Notes: generated by a model from the sequence alone, not told the origin. 64,000 nucleotides of DNA from Bradyrhizobium sp. Ce-3 (GCF_022835695.1 NZ_BQUV01000003.1:558001-622000), one strand, 5' to 3'. Shown: positions 36,075-47,032, counted from the first letter of the stretch. A program made the numbers and translations.

Positions 36075-37142
36075 TCATTTGACGTTGTTTCCGATCCATT
36101 TTCGCGCGGCAGCCTCGCCCTTGGCGCGGTCTTCCGGGCTCATATCGGCGAGGATGTCGTCGAGATCGGGGTCGCCCTTGCCGGCGGTCTTGGCCACGGT
36201 GTGCCATTTCAGGGCCTCGACCTTGTCCACCGGGGCGCCGGCGCCGGTCGCCAGCACGTGGGCGAGGCGGTTCTGCGCGATCGCGCTGTTCTGCCGGGCC
36301 GCCTTGCGCAGCATCGCCACCGCCGCCGGCACGTTCCGCGGCGTGCCGCTGCCGTTGTACAGCGCGATGGCATATTCGACCTCGGCATCGACATTGTCGG
36401 CCAGCGAGGCGGCCTGCAGCAGCCGCGCCGCCTTTTCCAGGTCCTTGGGCACGCCGGTGCCCTCCTTGTAGAAGGTCGCGAGCGCGTATTGCGCCTCCGG
36501 GCTGCCGGCGTCGGCGGCCATGCGCAACAGCTCGGCGGAGCGGCGGAGGTCCTGCGGCAGGGTCTGGCCGTCGAGATAGAGCAGCGCGAGATTGTAGGCT
36601 GCCTTGGGCTCGCCGAGCTTGGCCGACGAGGCCAGCAGCTTGACCGCGGCATCCTTGTCGACGGCGCCGCCGCGGCCGGCGATCTTCATCATGGCGAGCG
36701 CGAACATCGCCTCGCGGTCGCCGGCGTCGGCGGCGCGCTTGTACCACTCGTCGGCCTTGACGTAGTCGCGCTTGACGCCGAGCCCGTTGGCATAGAGCTC
36801 GCCCAGCATGGTCATGGCCTTGGCGTCGTTGCCGTTCTGCGCACGCACGGTCGCGAGGTCGAACGCGGTCTTGTACATGCCGCGCTGATAGGCGCCGTAG
36901 ACGAGATCCACATTGGGATCGTCAGGCGTCGGGGTCGGCGAGGGCGTCGGGGTCGGCGTGGCGGAAGGCTTCGGCGACGGCTTCTTCGCGACCGGCGCAT
37001 GCGGCTTCGGCTTCTCTTTCGGCGCCTCCTTCTTCGCGGGCGGCGGCGTCTGCGCCGGCGGCGTGATCGAGAGCTGCGCCATCGCGCCGCCCGCCAGCAT
37101 CGTGCAGCCGAGCGCAACACCTATCGGACGCAGGCATTTCAT
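36075..37142 (-). CDS. Sel1-like repeat secreted protein
   Basis: About 355 residues. A signal peptide (MKCLRPIGVALGCTMLAGGA) is followed by a Pro/Lys/Thr-rich linker, then at least six Sel1-like repeats from about residue 110 (for example AMTMLGELYANGLGV, AQYALATFYKEGTGV, AEVEYAIALYNGSGT). Such repeats form an alpha-solenoid for protein binding. The start at 37142 avoids overlap with the thiE-like gene 7 bp upstream. It is the last gene of the tkt operon and has no obvious metabolic link to it. Confidence 0.85.
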   Translation of the reverse strand: MKCLRPIGVALGCTMLAGGAMAQLSITPPAQTPPPAKKEAPKEKPKPHAPVAKKPSPKPSATPTPTPSPTPTPDDPNVDLVYGAYQRGMYKTAFDLATVRAQNGNDAKAMTMLGELYANGLGVKRDYVKADEWYKRAADAGDREAMFALAMMKIAGRGGAVDKDAAVKLLASSAKLGEPKAAYNLALLYLDGQTLPQDLRRSAELLRMAADAGSPEAQYALATFYKEGTGVPKDLEKAARLLQAASLADNVDAEVEYAIALYNGSGTPRNVPAAVAMLRKAARQNSAIAQNRLAHVLATGAGAPVDKVEALKWHTVAKTAGKGDPDLDDILADMSPEDRAKGEAAARKWIGNNVK

Positions 37143-37149
37143 TCCGCCG

Positions 37150-37812
37150 TCATCCCTCGGCCTTGACCTTGCCGGCATGGGCAATCGCTTCGCCGATCTC
37201 GGCGAGAGCCGCCTTGGCGCCGCGCGGATCGGACCAGATCAAGTCTCCGACCAGCACGAAATCCGCGCCGGCCGCCGCGAACGCCTCGGCCTCTTCGCGC
37301 GAGGTGGCAAAGCCGACGCAGGGCGGCTCGAACAATTCGTCCCACCATTCCAGCCGCTCGGCGATCGCCTCGAGCGAGGGCCGCGTTCCCCTGGCGTCGG
37401 GCTCGCCGAACAGCACATAGTCGGCACCGGCTTCGCCCGCGGCCATGGAATCATGGCGCGTCGCGAGCCCGCCGACGCCTGCGATGCGGTCGGGCTTCAG
37501 CGACGACATCGCCTCTTCCATCGCGGCGAGGCCGGTCAGATGCGCGCCATCGGCGCCGGCGCGGGCCACGATGTCGGGATGGCCGTCGATCAGGAGCGCG
37601 GCATCCGCGTTCTGGATCGCGGGCGCCAGCGCCTTGATGGTGGAGATCATGCTGCGCGGATCGCTCTCGCGCAGCCGCACCAGAACGGCCGCAACGTCGG
37701 CCGCGGCGAGCAGCTCGGCGAGCTCGGCGGCGAGCTGCGCGGGCTCATCGACCGGCGCGGTTGCCAGATAGAGGCGCGGCGCCGGCCGCGGCGGAACGGG
37801 CTTGGTCGCCAA
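37150..37812 (-). CDS. Thiamine phosphate synthase-like (ThiE-fold) protein
   Basis: 220 residues with the ThiE/TenI barrel: PRLYLATAP at the start, ADAALLIDGHPDIVARAGAD (where ThiE has LINDR) and GADYVLFGEPDARGTRP (where ThiE has GxIFxTxTK). Several phosphate- and pyrimidine-contacting residues are therefore changed. ThiE makes thiamine phosphate; this copy may be a divergent paralogue with another role. It lies next to the class I aldolase gene, with no base between the stop of one and the start of the other, in the tkt-gap-pgk-fba operon, whose transketolase needs thiamine diphosphate. Confidence 0.7.
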   Translation of the reverse strand: MATKPVPPRPAPRLYLATAPVDEPAQLAAELAELLAAADVAAVLVRLRESDPRSMISTIKALAPAIQNADAALLIDGHPDIVARAGADGAHLTGLAAMEEAMSSLKPDRIAGVGGLATRHDSMAAGEAGADYVLFGEPDARGTRPSLEAIAERLEWWDELFEPPCVGFATSREEAEAFAAAGADFVLVGDLIWSDPRGAKAALAEIGEAIAHAGKVKAEG

Positions 37813-38853
37813 CTATGCCGCCTGTTTCTCGAGGCCGGCTTCCCAATGGCCGGTGCTCGCGAGCCCGTTCATCCGGGCGCGATGCGAGAAGGCGCGCTGG
37901 CCGGCGGGGACGTTGTCCGGCTTGCCGGACCACGCCTTTTGCGGCGCCGCCTGCAGCGCACGGCCGTAGGAGAAGGTCAGCCGCCAGGGCAGATGGCCGA
38001 TCTTGTTCATCGCGTCGAGATGCGCGGTCGCCTCCTCGTCGCTCTGTCCGCCGGAGAGGAAGGCGATGCCGGGCACCGCGGCGGGCACGCAGCTCTTGAG
38101 CAGGCGGACGGTCTTCTCGGCGACTTCCTGCACCGAGGCCTGCTTCGGGCACTTCTTGCCCGAGATCGCCATGTTCGGCTTCAGGATCATGCCTTCGAGC
38201 GCGACGCGCTGCACCCGCAATTCCTGGAAGGTGCGGTTCAGCACGCGCTGCGTCACTTCATAGCAGCGGTCGATGTCGTGATCGCCGTCCATCAGCACCT
38301 CGGGCTCGACGATCGGCACGATCTGTGCGGCCTGGCACAGCGCGGCGTAGCGCGCCAGCGCATGGGCGTTGACGCGGATCGCGGTCATGGTGGGAATTCC
38401 GCGGCTGCCGGCACCCGAGCCGATATCGATCACGGCGCGCCACTTCGCAAAGCGCGCACCGCGCTCGTAATATTTCTTCAGGCGCTCGGCGAGCTTGTCG
38501 AGGCCGACGGTGACGAGTTCGCCCGGGCAGTTCGGCAATGCCTGGGTGCCTTCGTCGACCTTGATGCCGGGGATCGCGCCTGCCTGCTCGATCAGCTTGA
38601 CCAGCGGCGTGCCGTCCTTGGCATTCTGCCAGATGGTCTCGTCGTAGAGGATGACGCCGGAAATGTACTTGCTCATCGCCTCCTGCGAGCGGAACAGCAT
38701 CTCGCGATAGTCGCGGCGGCTGTCCTCGGTCGAATCGACCTTGATGGCGTCGAACCGCTTCTTGATGGTGCCGGAGGATTCGTCGGCGGCGAGCAGCCCC
38801 TTGCCCGGGGTGACCATGGCGAGGGCAATCTTGTTGAGGTCAGCGAGGTTCAT
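37813..38853 (-). CDS. Fructose-bisphosphate aldolase, class I
   Basis: 346 residues of the eukaryote-type class I aldolase. Motifs include LLAADESSGTIKKRFD, the VEPEVLMDGDHD segment and the Schiff-base lysine in GMILKPNM; ISGKKCPKQ and FLSGGQSDEEAT follow. It cleaves fructose 1,6-bisphosphate without a metal. Gene order places it right after the metal-dependent class II enzyme, so both classes are made from one operon, separated by a dispersed palindrome. Confidence 0.93.
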   Translation of the reverse strand: MNLADLNKIALAMVTPGKGLLAADESSGTIKKRFDAIKVDSTEDSRRDYREMLFRSQEAMSKYISGVILYDETIWQNAKDGTPLVKLIEQAGAIPGIKVDEGTQALPNCPGELVTVGLDKLAERLKKYYERGARFAKWRAVIDIGSGAGSRGIPTMTAIRVNAHALARYAALCQAAQIVPIVEPEVLMDGDHDIDRCYEVTQRVLNRTFQELRVQRVALEGMILKPNMAISGKKCPKQASVQEVAEKTVRLLKSCVPAAVPGIAFLSGGQSDEEATAHLDAMNKIGHLPWRLTFSYGRALQAAPQKAWSGKPDNVPAGQRAFSHRARMNGLASTGHWEAGLEKQAA

Positions 38854-38968
38854 GGAAACGTCCTCCGGAGCGCATTGCCTTTGCGAGCCAAAATAGGCGG
38901 TTCTCGGGCAATTGCCTAGAAAACGTTCGTCGCGGCTGGATCGCGAGCGGATTTGGCTTGTTCTGTTT

Positions 38969-39117
38969 ACCTCGCCCCGCTTGCGGGGAGAGGTCGGAAC
39001 GCATCGTGAGATGCGTTCCGGGTGAGAGGGACCCTCTACGAGTCCATCTGGCAGCGTGAATGTTGAGGCAGCCCCTCACCCCAACCCTATCCCCGCGAAG
39101 GGCGGGGAGAGGGAGGG
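38969..39117. repeat. Dispersed palindrome between the two aldolase genes
   Basis: CCTCGCCCCGCTTGCGGGGAGAGG and CCCGCGAAGGGCGGGGAGAGG types of arms, with GGAACGCATCGTGAGATGCGTTCC as an inner perfect hairpin. It fills most of the 269-bp gap and could form a strong structure in the polycistronic RNA. Confidence 0.75.
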
Positions 39118-39122
39118 ATTGA

Positions 39123-40190
39123 TTAGGCAACCTTGGGGTCGAGCTGGCCCGCGGCGTAGCGCTTGGCCATTTCCGCCGTGGTCAGCACCTTCTTGATCTT
39201 GCTGGCCTGGCCCGCGGTGTTGAACTCCTGCAGCCGCTGCTTGCACAGCTTGGTCATCGCCTCCATCGCCGGCTTCAGGTACTTGCGCGGATCGAACTCT
39301 TCCGGATTGTCCTTCAGAACTTTCCGGATCTGGCCGGTCATCGCCATCCGGTTGTCGGTGTCGATGTTGATCTTGCGCACGCCGTTCTTGATGCCGCGCT
39401 GGATCTCGGCGACCGGCACGCCCCAGGTCGGCTTCATCTTGCCGCCATTGGCGTTGATGATCTCCTGCAATTCCTGCGGCACCGACGATGAGCCGTGCAT
39501 GACGAGATGCGTGTTCGGCAGCTTGCGGTGGATTTCCTCGATCACGTTCATGGCGAGGATGTCGCCGTCCGGCTTGCGGGTGAACTTGTAGGCACCGTGC
39601 GAGGTGCCCATCGCGATCGCCAGCGCGTCGACCTTGGTTTCCTGGACGAACTTCACGGCTTCATCCGGATTGGTCAGCAGCTGGTCATGCGACAGCTTGC
39701 CCTCGGCGCCATGGCCGTCTTCCTTGTCGCCCATGCCGGTCTCGAGCGAGCCGAGCACGCCGAGCTCGCCTTCCACCGAGATGCCGCCGAGATGGGCCAT
39801 GCCGGTCACCGTCCGGGTGACGCCGACATTGTAGTCCCAGTCGCCCGGCGTCTTGCCGTCGGCCTTCAGCGAGCCGTCCATCATGACCGAGGTAAAGCCG
39901 GCCTGGATCGCGGTCATGCAGGTGGCGGGCTCGTTGCCGTGGTCGAGATGCACGCAAACCGGGATCTGCGGATAGATCTCGGTGACGGCGTCCATCATGT
40001 GCTTGAGCATGACGTCGTTGGCGTAGGACCGCGCGCCGCGCGAGGCCTGGATGATGACGGGCGCATCGACCTCGGAGGCCGCGGCCATGATCGCCAGCGC
40101 CTGCTCCATGTTGTTGATGTTGAAGGCGGGTACGCCGTAATCATGCTCGGCCGCGTGGTCGAGCAGTTGCCGCAACGTGATGCGAGCCAT
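39123..40190 (-). CDS. Fructose-bisphosphate aldolase, class II (Calvin-cycle type)
   Basis: 355 residues. Zinc ligands and active site appear in [11 protein letters not shown], the glutamate in [16 protein letters not shown], and GTSHGAYKF with the C-terminal MHGSSSVP and [10 protein letters not shown]. This is the CbbA/FbaA subgroup with ISVEGELG. It catalyses fructose 1,6-bisphosphate cleavage in glycolysis and its formation in gluconeogenesis or CO2 fixation. It lies downstream of pgk in the operon, after another dispersed palindrome. Confidence 0.93.
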   Translation of the reverse strand: MARITLRQLLDHAAEHDYGVPAFNINNMEQALAIMAAASEVDAPVIIQASRGARSYANDVMLKHMMDAVTEIYPQIPVCVHLDHGNEPATCMTAIQAGFTSVMMDGSLKADGKTPGDWDYNVGVTRTVTGMAHLGGISVEGELGVLGSLETGMGDKEDGHGAEGKLSHDQLLTNPDEAVKFVQETKVDALAIAMGTSHGAYKFTRKPDGDILAMNVIEEIHRKLPNTHLVMHGSSSVPQELQEIINANGGKMKPTWGVPVAEIQRGIKNGVRKINIDTDNRMAMTGQIRKVLKDNPEEFDPRKYLKPAMEAMTKLCKQRLQEFNTAGQASKIKKVLTTAEMAKRYAAGQLDPKVA

Positions 40191-40275
40191 TCCATTTCTC
40201 CCTGGTGTGCGCGTTCGCGGATGTGACGCGCGATGAGCTCGGATTGAATTGTCATCGCGCTTCAGCTCATTTCTT

Positions 40276-40324
40276 GAGCATGATCTTTTCGGAAAACCGC
40301 GTCACACTTTTCCGGATCATGCTC
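40276..40324. repeat. Dispersed palindrome, GCATGATCCGGAAAAG family
   Basis: GAGCATGATCTTTTCGGAAAA and TTTTCCGGATCATGCTC are inverted ends, in opposite orientation to the copies at 10551 and 56289. It ends 5 bp before the pgk stop codon. Confidence 0.85.
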
Positions 40325-40328
40325 TAAA

Positions 40329-41525
40329 TCAACCTTTTTTCAGAACTTCGACGCCCGGCAGCGGCTTGCCTTCCATCCATTCAAGAAACGCGCCGCCCGC
40401 GGTCGAGACATAGGAAAAATCACCGGCCACGCCTGCCTGGTTGAGTGCCGCGACGGTATCGCCGCCGCCGGCCACCGAGATCAGCTTTTTGGCTTTGGTG
40501 CGCTCGGCGGCATGCTTGGCCGACACCACGGTGCCGCGGTCGAACGGCGTCAGCTCGAAGGCGCCGAGCGGTCCGTTCCAGACCAGGGTCGCGGCATCGT
40601 CGATTGCCGAATGGATCCGCGCGATCGATTGCGGGCCGACGTCGAGGATCATGCCGTCGGCCGGGATCGCGTCGAGGCCGTAGGCGTGCGACGGCGCGTT
40701 GGCCGCGAACTGGCTGGCGACGACGGCGTCAACGGGGAGGATGATCGCGCAATTGGCCGCATTGGCCTTCTCCATGATCCGCAGCGCGGTCGGCGCCAGA
40801 TCCTTCTCGGCCAGCGACTTGCCGACGCCGATGCCCTGCGCGTGCAGGAAAGTGTTGGCCATGCCGCCGCCGATCACCAGCGCGTCGACCTTGCTGACGA
40901 GGTTTTCCAGCAGGTCGATCTTGGTCGACACCTTGGCGCCGCCGATGATCGCGATCACCGGCTTGGTCGGGGCTTCCAGCGCCTTGCCGAGCGCGTCGAG
41001 CTCGGCCTGCATGGTGCGGCCGGCATAGGCCGGCAGCTTGTGGCCGAGGCCTTCGGTCGAGGCGTGGGCACGATGCGCGGCCGAGAAGGCGTCGTTGACC
41101 CAGATGTCGCCGAGCTTTGCCAGTTCAGCGACGAAGCCGGCGTCGTTCTTTTCCTCTTCCTTGTGGAAGCGGGTGTTTTCCAGGCAGAGGATGTCGCCGT
41201 CCTTCAGCGCGGCGACCGCGTTGGCCGCGGGCTCGCCGATGCAATCCTCGGCGAACGCGACCGGGCGCTTGATCACCTTCGACAGCGCTTCGGCGACCGG
41301 CTTCAGCGAGTCCTTGGCGTCGCGGCCCTTGGGCCGGCCGAAATGAGCGAGCAGGATCACCCTGCCGCCCTTGTCGGAAATCTCGGTGATGGTCGGGGCA
41401 ACGCGCTCCAGCCTTGTGGCGTCGGTGACGCGGCCGCCTTCCATGGGGACGTTGAGGTCGACGCGCAGCAGCACGCGCTTGCCCTTCACATTGACGTCGT
41501 CGAGGGTGCGGAACGATTTTGTCAT
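40329..41525 (-). CDS. pgk: Phosphoglycerate kinase
   Basis: 398 residues. The N-terminal [27 protein letters not shown] and [13 protein letters not shown] are standard, and the ATP-binding GNGPLGAFE-type segment ([11 protein letters not shown]) and [11 protein letters not shown] are present. It interconverts 1,3-bisphosphoglycerate and 3-phosphoglycerate. The start at 41525 ([16 protein letters not shown]) gives the usual length; the open frame continues upstream without homology. Confidence 0.95.
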   Translation of the reverse strand: MTKSFRTLDDVNVKGKRVLLRVDLNVPMEGGRVTDATRLERVAPTITEISDKGGRVILLAHFGRPKGRDAKDSLKPVAEALSKVIKRPVAFAEDCIGEPAANAVAALKDGDILCLENTRFHKEEEKNDAGFVAELAKLGDIWVNDAFSAAHRAHASTEGLGHKLPAYAGRTMQAELDALGKALEAPTKPVIAIIGGAKVSTKIDLLENLVSKVDALVIGGGMANTFLHAQGIGVGKSLAEKDLAPTALRIMEKANAANCAIILPVDAVVASQFAANAPSHAYGLDAIPADGMILDVGPQSIARIHSAIDDAATLVWNGPLGAFELTPFDRGTVVSAKHAAERTKAKKLISVAGGGDTVAALNQAGVAGDFSYVSTAGGAFLEWMEGKPLPGVEVLKKG

Positions 41526-41629
41526 GAGCGTTTCCTGTGCGGCCGGACACAGCCGTCCGGGGGACGGCGTCGCTTTCGCTTGCCGATGCCGCGGCCGTCG
41601 AGGCCGCGCAGGCGGGGGCAAACACGCAA

Positions 41630-41652
41630 ATGCCCGGCCTTGGGCCGGGCAT
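41630..41652. terminator. Hairpin between gap and pgk
   Basis: ATGCCCGGCC and GGCCGGGCAT form a perfect 10-bp stem with a 3-nt loop, 15 bp past the gap stop. On the transcribed strand it is followed by TTTGCGTGTTT. It may act as a partial terminator or an RNA-stabilising 3' end within the operon. Confidence 0.6.
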
Positions 41653-41667
41653 CGCGAACAGTCGAAC

Positions 41668-42675
<1,008 letters not shown>

Positions 42676-42740
42676 GCTCGTCTCCTCTAAAGCTGTTGTC
42701 AGCCCCGCGGGAGCGCTCCCACGAGGTTCTTACGGCGGAA

Positions 42741-42759
42741 CGCCCGGTTCGGCCGGGCG
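42741..42759. terminator. Hairpin between tkt and gap
   Basis: CGCCCGG and CCGGGCG pair around TTCGG in the 160-bp space between the tkt stop and gap start. No T-run; probably a processing or stabilising structure. Confidence 0.4.
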
Positions 42760-42835
42760 CGTACGGAAAAGATGGAGCTTAGGTAATCCTTTTTCGCGAC
42801 AAGCTCAACCTTGACCCGCGGGAGGCAGGCCAGCG

Positions 42836-44818
42836 TCAGACGCGCTTGGTGGCAGCGTTAACGACGGCTTCAGCGGTAATGCCGAAATGCGGGAAAAGGT
42901 CCTTCGCCGGGGCGCTGGCACCGAAACCGTGCATGCCGATGAATTCGCCATCATGGCCGATCACGGCATCCCAGCCCCAGCGCACCGCGGCCTCGATCGC
43001 GATCTTGACCGGCGCCTTGCCGATAACCGCATTTTGCCGCTCGGCGGGCTGCGCCAGCAGCAATTCCAGCGACGGGACCGAGACGACCCGCGTCGGGATG
43101 CCGCGGCCGGCGAGCTGCTTCTGCGCCTCGACCGCGATCTGGACCTCGGAACCGGATGCGAACAATGACACTTTTGCGTCACCCTGCGCCGCGACCAGCT
43201 CGTAGGCGCCGTGGCTGCATGGATTGTCTGATGGCACCGTGGTGCGGAGCTGCGGCAGGTTCTGGCGGGTCAGTGCCAGCACCGTCGGTCCGTCGATGCG
43301 GTTGAGCGCCAGTTCCCAGCACTCGGCGGTCTCGACCGCGTCGCAGGGACGGAACACGCGCATGTTGGGCATCGCGCGCAGTGCGGAGAGGTGCTCGACC
43401 GGCTGGTGGGTCGGACCATCCTCACCGAGGCCGATCGAGTCATGGGTCATGACATAGACCACGCCGGTGCCCATCAGCGCCGACAGCCGCATCGCGCCGC
43501 GCGCATAGTCGGTGAAGACCAGGAAGGTGGCGCCGTTCGGCGCGAAGCCGCCATGCAGGAAGATGCCGTTGAGGCACGCCGCCATGCCGTGCTCGCGGAT
43601 TCCGTAATGGATGAAGCGGCCCTTCGGCGTCTTGGCGCCGAACGCGGTCGCCGACTTGGCCTTGTTGTTGTTGGAGCCGGTGAGGTCGGCGGAGCCCGCG
43701 ACGAATTCCATCGGCATCGCGGCGGCGATCACCTCGATCGCGGCTTCGGACGATTTGCGGGTCGCGACGTTGAGCGGATTTTCGAGCAGGCCCTTCTTGA
43801 AGGCGCGCAGCCCCTTGGCGAGCGACTGCGGCCGCTCGTGACGGATCCGGCGCTCGAACTCGGCGCGCTTGCGGTTGCCGAGCTGCGCGAACTGCTCGTC
43901 CCAGGCCTTGTGCTCGGCGGCGCCGCGGGCACCCGCCTCACGCCAGGCCTTCAGCACGTCGTCGGGCACCGAGAACGGCTCGAGCGAGATGCCGAGCTTC
44001 TCCTTGGCGCCCTTGAGCTCGGCGGCGCCGAGCGCCTCGCCATGGGCTTTCGCGGTGCCGGCCCTGGTCGGCGCGCCGAAGCCGATCGTGGTCTTGCAGG
44101 CGATCATCGTCGGCTTGCTGGACTTCTGCGCGCGGGTGATCGCGGCGGCAATCGCCTGCTGATCGTGGCCGTCGATCAGTTCGGCGGCCCAGCCGGCGGA
44201 CTTGAAGCGCTTCACCTGATCGACCGAGTCGGAGATCGAGGTCGGGCCGTCGATCGAGATGCCGTTGTCGTCGTACAGCACGATCATCTTGTTGAGCCGC
44301 CAGACACCGGCGAGCGCGATCGCTTCCTGCGAGATGCCTTCCATCAGGTCGCCGTCGGAGGCGAGCACATAGGTGTGGTGGTTGACGATCTTCTTGCCGA
44401 ATTCGGCGGCCAGCATTTTCTCGGCAAGCGCCATGCCGACCGCGGTCGCGATGCCCTGGCCGAGCGGACCGGTGGTGGTCTCGATACCCTTGGTGTGGAA
44501 GTTTTCCGGGTGCCCCGGCGTCAGCGATCCGAGCTGGCGGAAATGCTTGAGCTGGTCGAGCGTCATGTCCTTGTTGCCGGTGAGGTACAGCAAGGCATAG
44601 AGCAGCATCGAGCCGTGGCCGGCCGACAGCACGAAGCGGTCGCGGTCGGGCCACGCCGTGTCGGCGGCGTCGAATTTCAGGAATTTCGTGAACAGCACGG
44701 TCGCGATGTCGGCGGCGCCCATCGGCAGGCCGGGATGGCCGGAATTCGCCTTCTCGACGGCGTCCATGGCAAGGCCACGGATCGCATTGGCCATACGGGT
44801 GTGATCGACCTGCGTCAT
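42836..44818 (-). CDS. tkt: Transketolase
   Basis: 660 residues from ATG 44818. Thiamine-diphosphate motifs are complete: GDGDLMEG-type [15 protein letters not shown] with [10 protein letters not shown], and the glutamate in [25 protein letters not shown] near the N-terminus is family-typical. It transfers two-carbon units in the pentose phosphate and Calvin pathways. It is the first gene of the operon; the promoter must lie in 44819-45154. Confidence 0.95.
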   Translation of the reverse strand: MTQVDHTRMANAIRGLAMDAVEKANSGHPGLPMGAADIATVLFTKFLKFDAADTAWPDRDRFVLSAGHGSMLLYALLYLTGNKDMTLDQLKHFRQLGSLTPGHPENFHTKGIETTTGPLGQGIATAVGMALAEKMLAAEFGKKIVNHHTYVLASDGDLMEGISQEAIALAGVWRLNKMIVLYDDNGISIDGPTSISDSVDQVKRFKSAGWAAELIDGHDQQAIAAAITRAQKSSKPTMIACKTTIGFGAPTRAGTAKAHGEALGAAELKGAKEKLGISLEPFSVPDDVLKAWREAGARGAAEHKAWDEQFAQLGNRKRAEFERRIRHERPQSLAKGLRAFKKGLLENPLNVATRKSSEAAIEVIAAAMPMEFVAGSADLTGSNNNKAKSATAFGAKTPKGRFIHYGIREHGMAACLNGIFLHGGFAPNGATFLVFTDYARGAMRLSALMGTGVVYVMTHDSIGLGEDGPTHQPVEHLSALRAMPNMRVFRPCDAVETAECWELALNRIDGPTVLALTRQNLPQLRTTVPSDNPCSHGAYELVAAQGDAKVSLFASGSEVQIAVEAQKQLAGRGIPTRVVSVPSLELLLAQPAERQNAVIGKAPVKIAIEAAVRWGWDAVIGHDGEFIGMHGFGASAPAKDLFPHFGITAEAVVNAATKRV

Positions 44819-45154
44819 ATGAAAAGTCCGCCTGGAATGAGAGCTGATTGCTGGACGCATCGGGGCGGGCAGCCGCGATACGCGCGTGGAGTGGCCTTAC
44901 GGGTTGGAGGGTGGATTAGCACCTCAATTCCGCAAGTCCAAGGCGATGAAACGCCCCAAAACGGGGAAAAGTTGCTCGAAATGGCCCAATTTCATTGAAC
45001 GGTGCATAGTTTGGCGCCGCCGTTGCGCTGGGCTCGCTTGCCACGTAAATTTCGTCCCGTAAACGCTTGCCGAACCGCCGCTTTTGCCGTGCGGCAGGCC
45101 CGTCTCCAGCAGGCTACCGAGCCAACCGACCAGAAGGGGTCCACGCCGCGTGTC
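44819..45154. other. Divergent promoter region of tkt and the DUF4164 gene
   Basis: 336 bp without a gene. CCCCAAAACGGGG near 44955 is a small inverted repeat; no confident -35/-10 pair or regulator box was identified on either strand. Confidence 0.5.
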
Positions 45155-45475
45155 ATGAGTGATCGTCTCGCCAACGGGTCTGGCAATACCGAGGCACCGC
45201 TCGCCGATATCGATGCTGCGACCAAGCGGCTGATGGCCGCGCTCGATGCGCTGGAAAGTTCGGTGGAGCGGCGCCGCGAGGCCGACCGCGACGAGAACGA
45301 ACTGGCTGCCCGGATTCAGGCGCTCGGCGCCGATCGCTCGAGACTTGCCGACGAGCTCGACGGATCGCTGGTGAAGACGCGCAAGCTCGAGCGCGTCAAT
45401 CGCGACATCGCGGAAAAACTCGACGCGGCGATCGGCACCATTCGCGCCGTGCTCGACGGCGGAGAAGGCAGATGA
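45155..45475 (+). CDS. DUF4164-family coiled-coil protein
   Basis: 106 residues, predicted almost entirely helical: LADIDAATKRLMAALDALES then SVERRREADRDENELAARIQ, with heptad-like spacing. It directly precedes zapA and overlaps it by 4 bp (ATGA). Small coiled-coil genes in this position are conserved in alphaproteobacteria and may work with ZapA in cell division; that role is inferred from neighbourhood only. Confidence 0.8.
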   Translation: MSDRLANGSGNTEAPLADIDAATKRLMAALDALESSVERRREADRDENELAARIQALGADRSRLADELDGSLVKTRKLERVNRDIAEKLDAAIGTIRAVLDGGEGR

Positions 45476-45855
45476 GCCACATCAACGTCACCATCAATGG
45501 CCGGCAATACCGGATGGCCTGCGAGGAGGGCCAGGAGGTGCGGCTCTTGAAGCTCGCGGAGAATCTCCAGCAGCGCGTCGAATCGCTGCGCGGCAAGTTC
45601 GGCGAGATCGGCGATGCCAGGCTCACCGTGATGGCGGCGCTGACCGCCTGCGACGAACTGGTCGATGCGAGCGCGCGCATCCGCAGCCTCGAGGAAGAGG
45701 TCGAGCAGTTGCGCAATGCCCGCACGGCTGCCACCGACCGCGCCCGCGCGACCCAGACCGCGGTCTCCAACGCGCTCAACGCCGCCGCCGAGCGGATCGA
45801 GCGCACCACCCAGGTGCTCAACCGCACCATCGGCGGCGGCATCGCGATCGGGTGA
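45472..45855 (+). CDS. zapA: Cell division protein ZapA
   Basis: 127 residues. The N-terminal globular part (VTINGRQYRMACEEGQEVRL then LKLAENLQQRVESLRG) matches ZapA, followed by a long coiled coil. ZapA binds and bundles FtsZ filaments. Translation is coupled to the upstream gene. The zapA-6S RNA-5-FTHF cyclo-ligase order that follows is conserved in many proteobacteria and supports the call. Confidence 0.9.
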   Translation: MSHINVTINGRQYRMACEEGQEVRLLKLAENLQQRVESLRGKFGEIGDARLTVMAALTACDELVDASARIRSLEEEVEQLRNARTAATDRARATQTAVSNALNAAAERIERTTQVLNRTIGGGIAIG

Positions 45856-45881
45856 TTCATATTTTCCGGCGGGTGATCTCA

Positions 45882-46048
45882 TCCTCCCCTGGAGGGGGAG
45901 GATCGGTGCGCATGCAGCGCAGCGGAATGCGCACCGAGGTGGGGTGATCTCTCCACTCGGGCACTGCTGACGCGGAGAGACCTTCACCCCACCCCGTCTC
46001 GCATTCGCTTCGCTCATAGCGAGCCGACCCTCCCCCTCCAGGGGAGGG
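45882..46048. repeat. Dispersed palindrome, CTCCCCTGGAGGGG family
   Basis: TCCTCCCCTGGAGGGGGAGG and CCTCCCCCTCCAGGGGAGGG are inverted ends; inner arms GAGGTGGGGTGATCTCTCC and CACCCCACCCCG also pair. It is related to 6393-6600. It separates zapA from the 6S RNA gene. Confidence 0.8.
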
Positions 46049-46110
46049 TGAAAGCTGAGCAAGATCTGACTGCGTCCTCCTTACCGCTGGCGAATTGCGA
46101 CAACGATCGC

Positions 46111-46116
46111 TACATT
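46111..46116 (+). promoter_or_regulatory. Candidate -10 element of 6S RNA
   Basis: TACATT lies 6 bp before the predicted 5' end of the 6S RNA. A matching -35 element is not clear. Confidence 0.4.
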
Positions 46117-46121
46117 GCCCC

Positions 46122-46283
46122 TGCGAAGCTGCGTTGCGCGTCAGGAGCCATATATCCCCGGGGCCTTATCGATCCTTTAGGGAACTGTCCCTGGCCGGGT
46201 CCGTGGACCCGGACATATGGTGCCCACCTACTTTCGTAGGGAACTCCGGGATCGAGCGCTCCAACGGCCTCTGCGGCTTCGCA
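46122..46283 (+). ncRNA. ssrS: 6S RNA
   Basis: About 160 nt between zapA and the 5-FTHF cyclo-ligase gene, the conserved ssrS position. The structure can be read: closing stem TGCGAAGC with GCTTCGCA at the two ends, an inner stem TCGATCC with GGGATCGA, and hairpins CCGGGTCC-GT-GGACCCGG and CCTACTTTCGTAGG flanking the central open region. A short T-run (ACTATTTTT) follows. 6S RNA mimics an open promoter and binds the housekeeping RNA polymerase in stationary phase. Exact ends are estimated from the closing stem. Confidence 0.85.
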
Positions 46284-46451
46284 CTATTTTTGCTGTTGCC
46301 TTGTCGTCGCGCGGCGGCGGTTCGATTGTGGTGCAGCGCTGTCCCCTGCGAAGCGGGGCGTCCAGTGCGCCGCGGCGTGGCCTAACGAATGCTGGCGTCT
46401 CTGAATGATGGATCGTCCGTTGTCGCGGACGACGACAGCGGAAGATGGATC

Positions 46452-47030
46452 ATGCACGCATCTCCATCGAAGGCCGAGCTTCGGGCGCTTGCCCTCGCCA
46501 AGCGCGATGCGCTGAGCGACGAGCAGCGCGCGACCGCTGCCGAAGCGCTCGCCAGGCGCGGCGCGCCGTTCGAGGTCACGCAGGGCATGATCGTCTCCGG
46601 CTATGCCCCGATCCGCAGCGAGTTCGATCCGGCCCCGTTGATGAAGAAGCTGGCGGACAAGGGTGCGCGGCTGGCGCTGCCCTGCATCAATGCGCGCGGC
46701 CAGTCGCTGACCTTCCGCAGCTGGTCGCCGCAGGACCGGCTGATGCTCGGGCCGCTCGGCATTCCCGAGCCGTCGCCGGCCGCGGCCGAGGTGCATCCCG
46801 ACGTCATGCTGGTGCCGCTCGCGGCGTTCGACAAACTCGGCCACCGCATCGGCTACGGTGCCGGCTATTACGACTATACCTTTGCGCATCTGCGCAAGGC
46901 CAAGCATGTGATCGGGGTCGGGATCGCTTTTGCCGCACAGGAAACCAAGGCTATACCGGCGCTGTCGCACGACGTCCCGCTCGATTATGTGCTAACGGAG
47001 CGCAAGACGTTCGATTTCCGGAGTAGCTAG
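46452..47030 (+). CDS. 5-formyltetrahydrofolate cyclo-ligase
   Basis: 192 residues. KAELRALALAKRDALSDEQR is the usual N-terminal start, and the C-terminal nucleotide/phosphate motif is FDKLGHRIGYGAGYYD, highly characteristic. It converts 5-formyl-THF to 5,10-methenyl-THF with ATP. The start at 46452 gives the normal length; upstream in-frame residues look non-coding. It lies about 170 bp after 6S RNA and may be cotranscribed from the ssrS promoter. Confidence 0.92.
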   Translation: MHASPSKAELRALALAKRDALSDEQRATAAEALARRGAPFEVTQGMIVSGYAPIRSEFDPAPLMKKLADKGARLALPCINARGQSLTFRSWSPQDRLMLGPLGIPEPSPAAAEVHPDVMLVPLAAFDKLGHRIGYGAGYYDYTFAHLRKAKHVIGVGIAFAAQETKAIPALSHDVPLDYVLTERKTFDFRSS

Positions 47031-47032
47031 CC

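Noticed and set aside
36075-38853. thiE and the Sel1 gene as part of a thiamine operon
   Set aside because: No other thi genes or TPP riboswitch are visible; the strand and spacing tie them to the tkt-fba operon.
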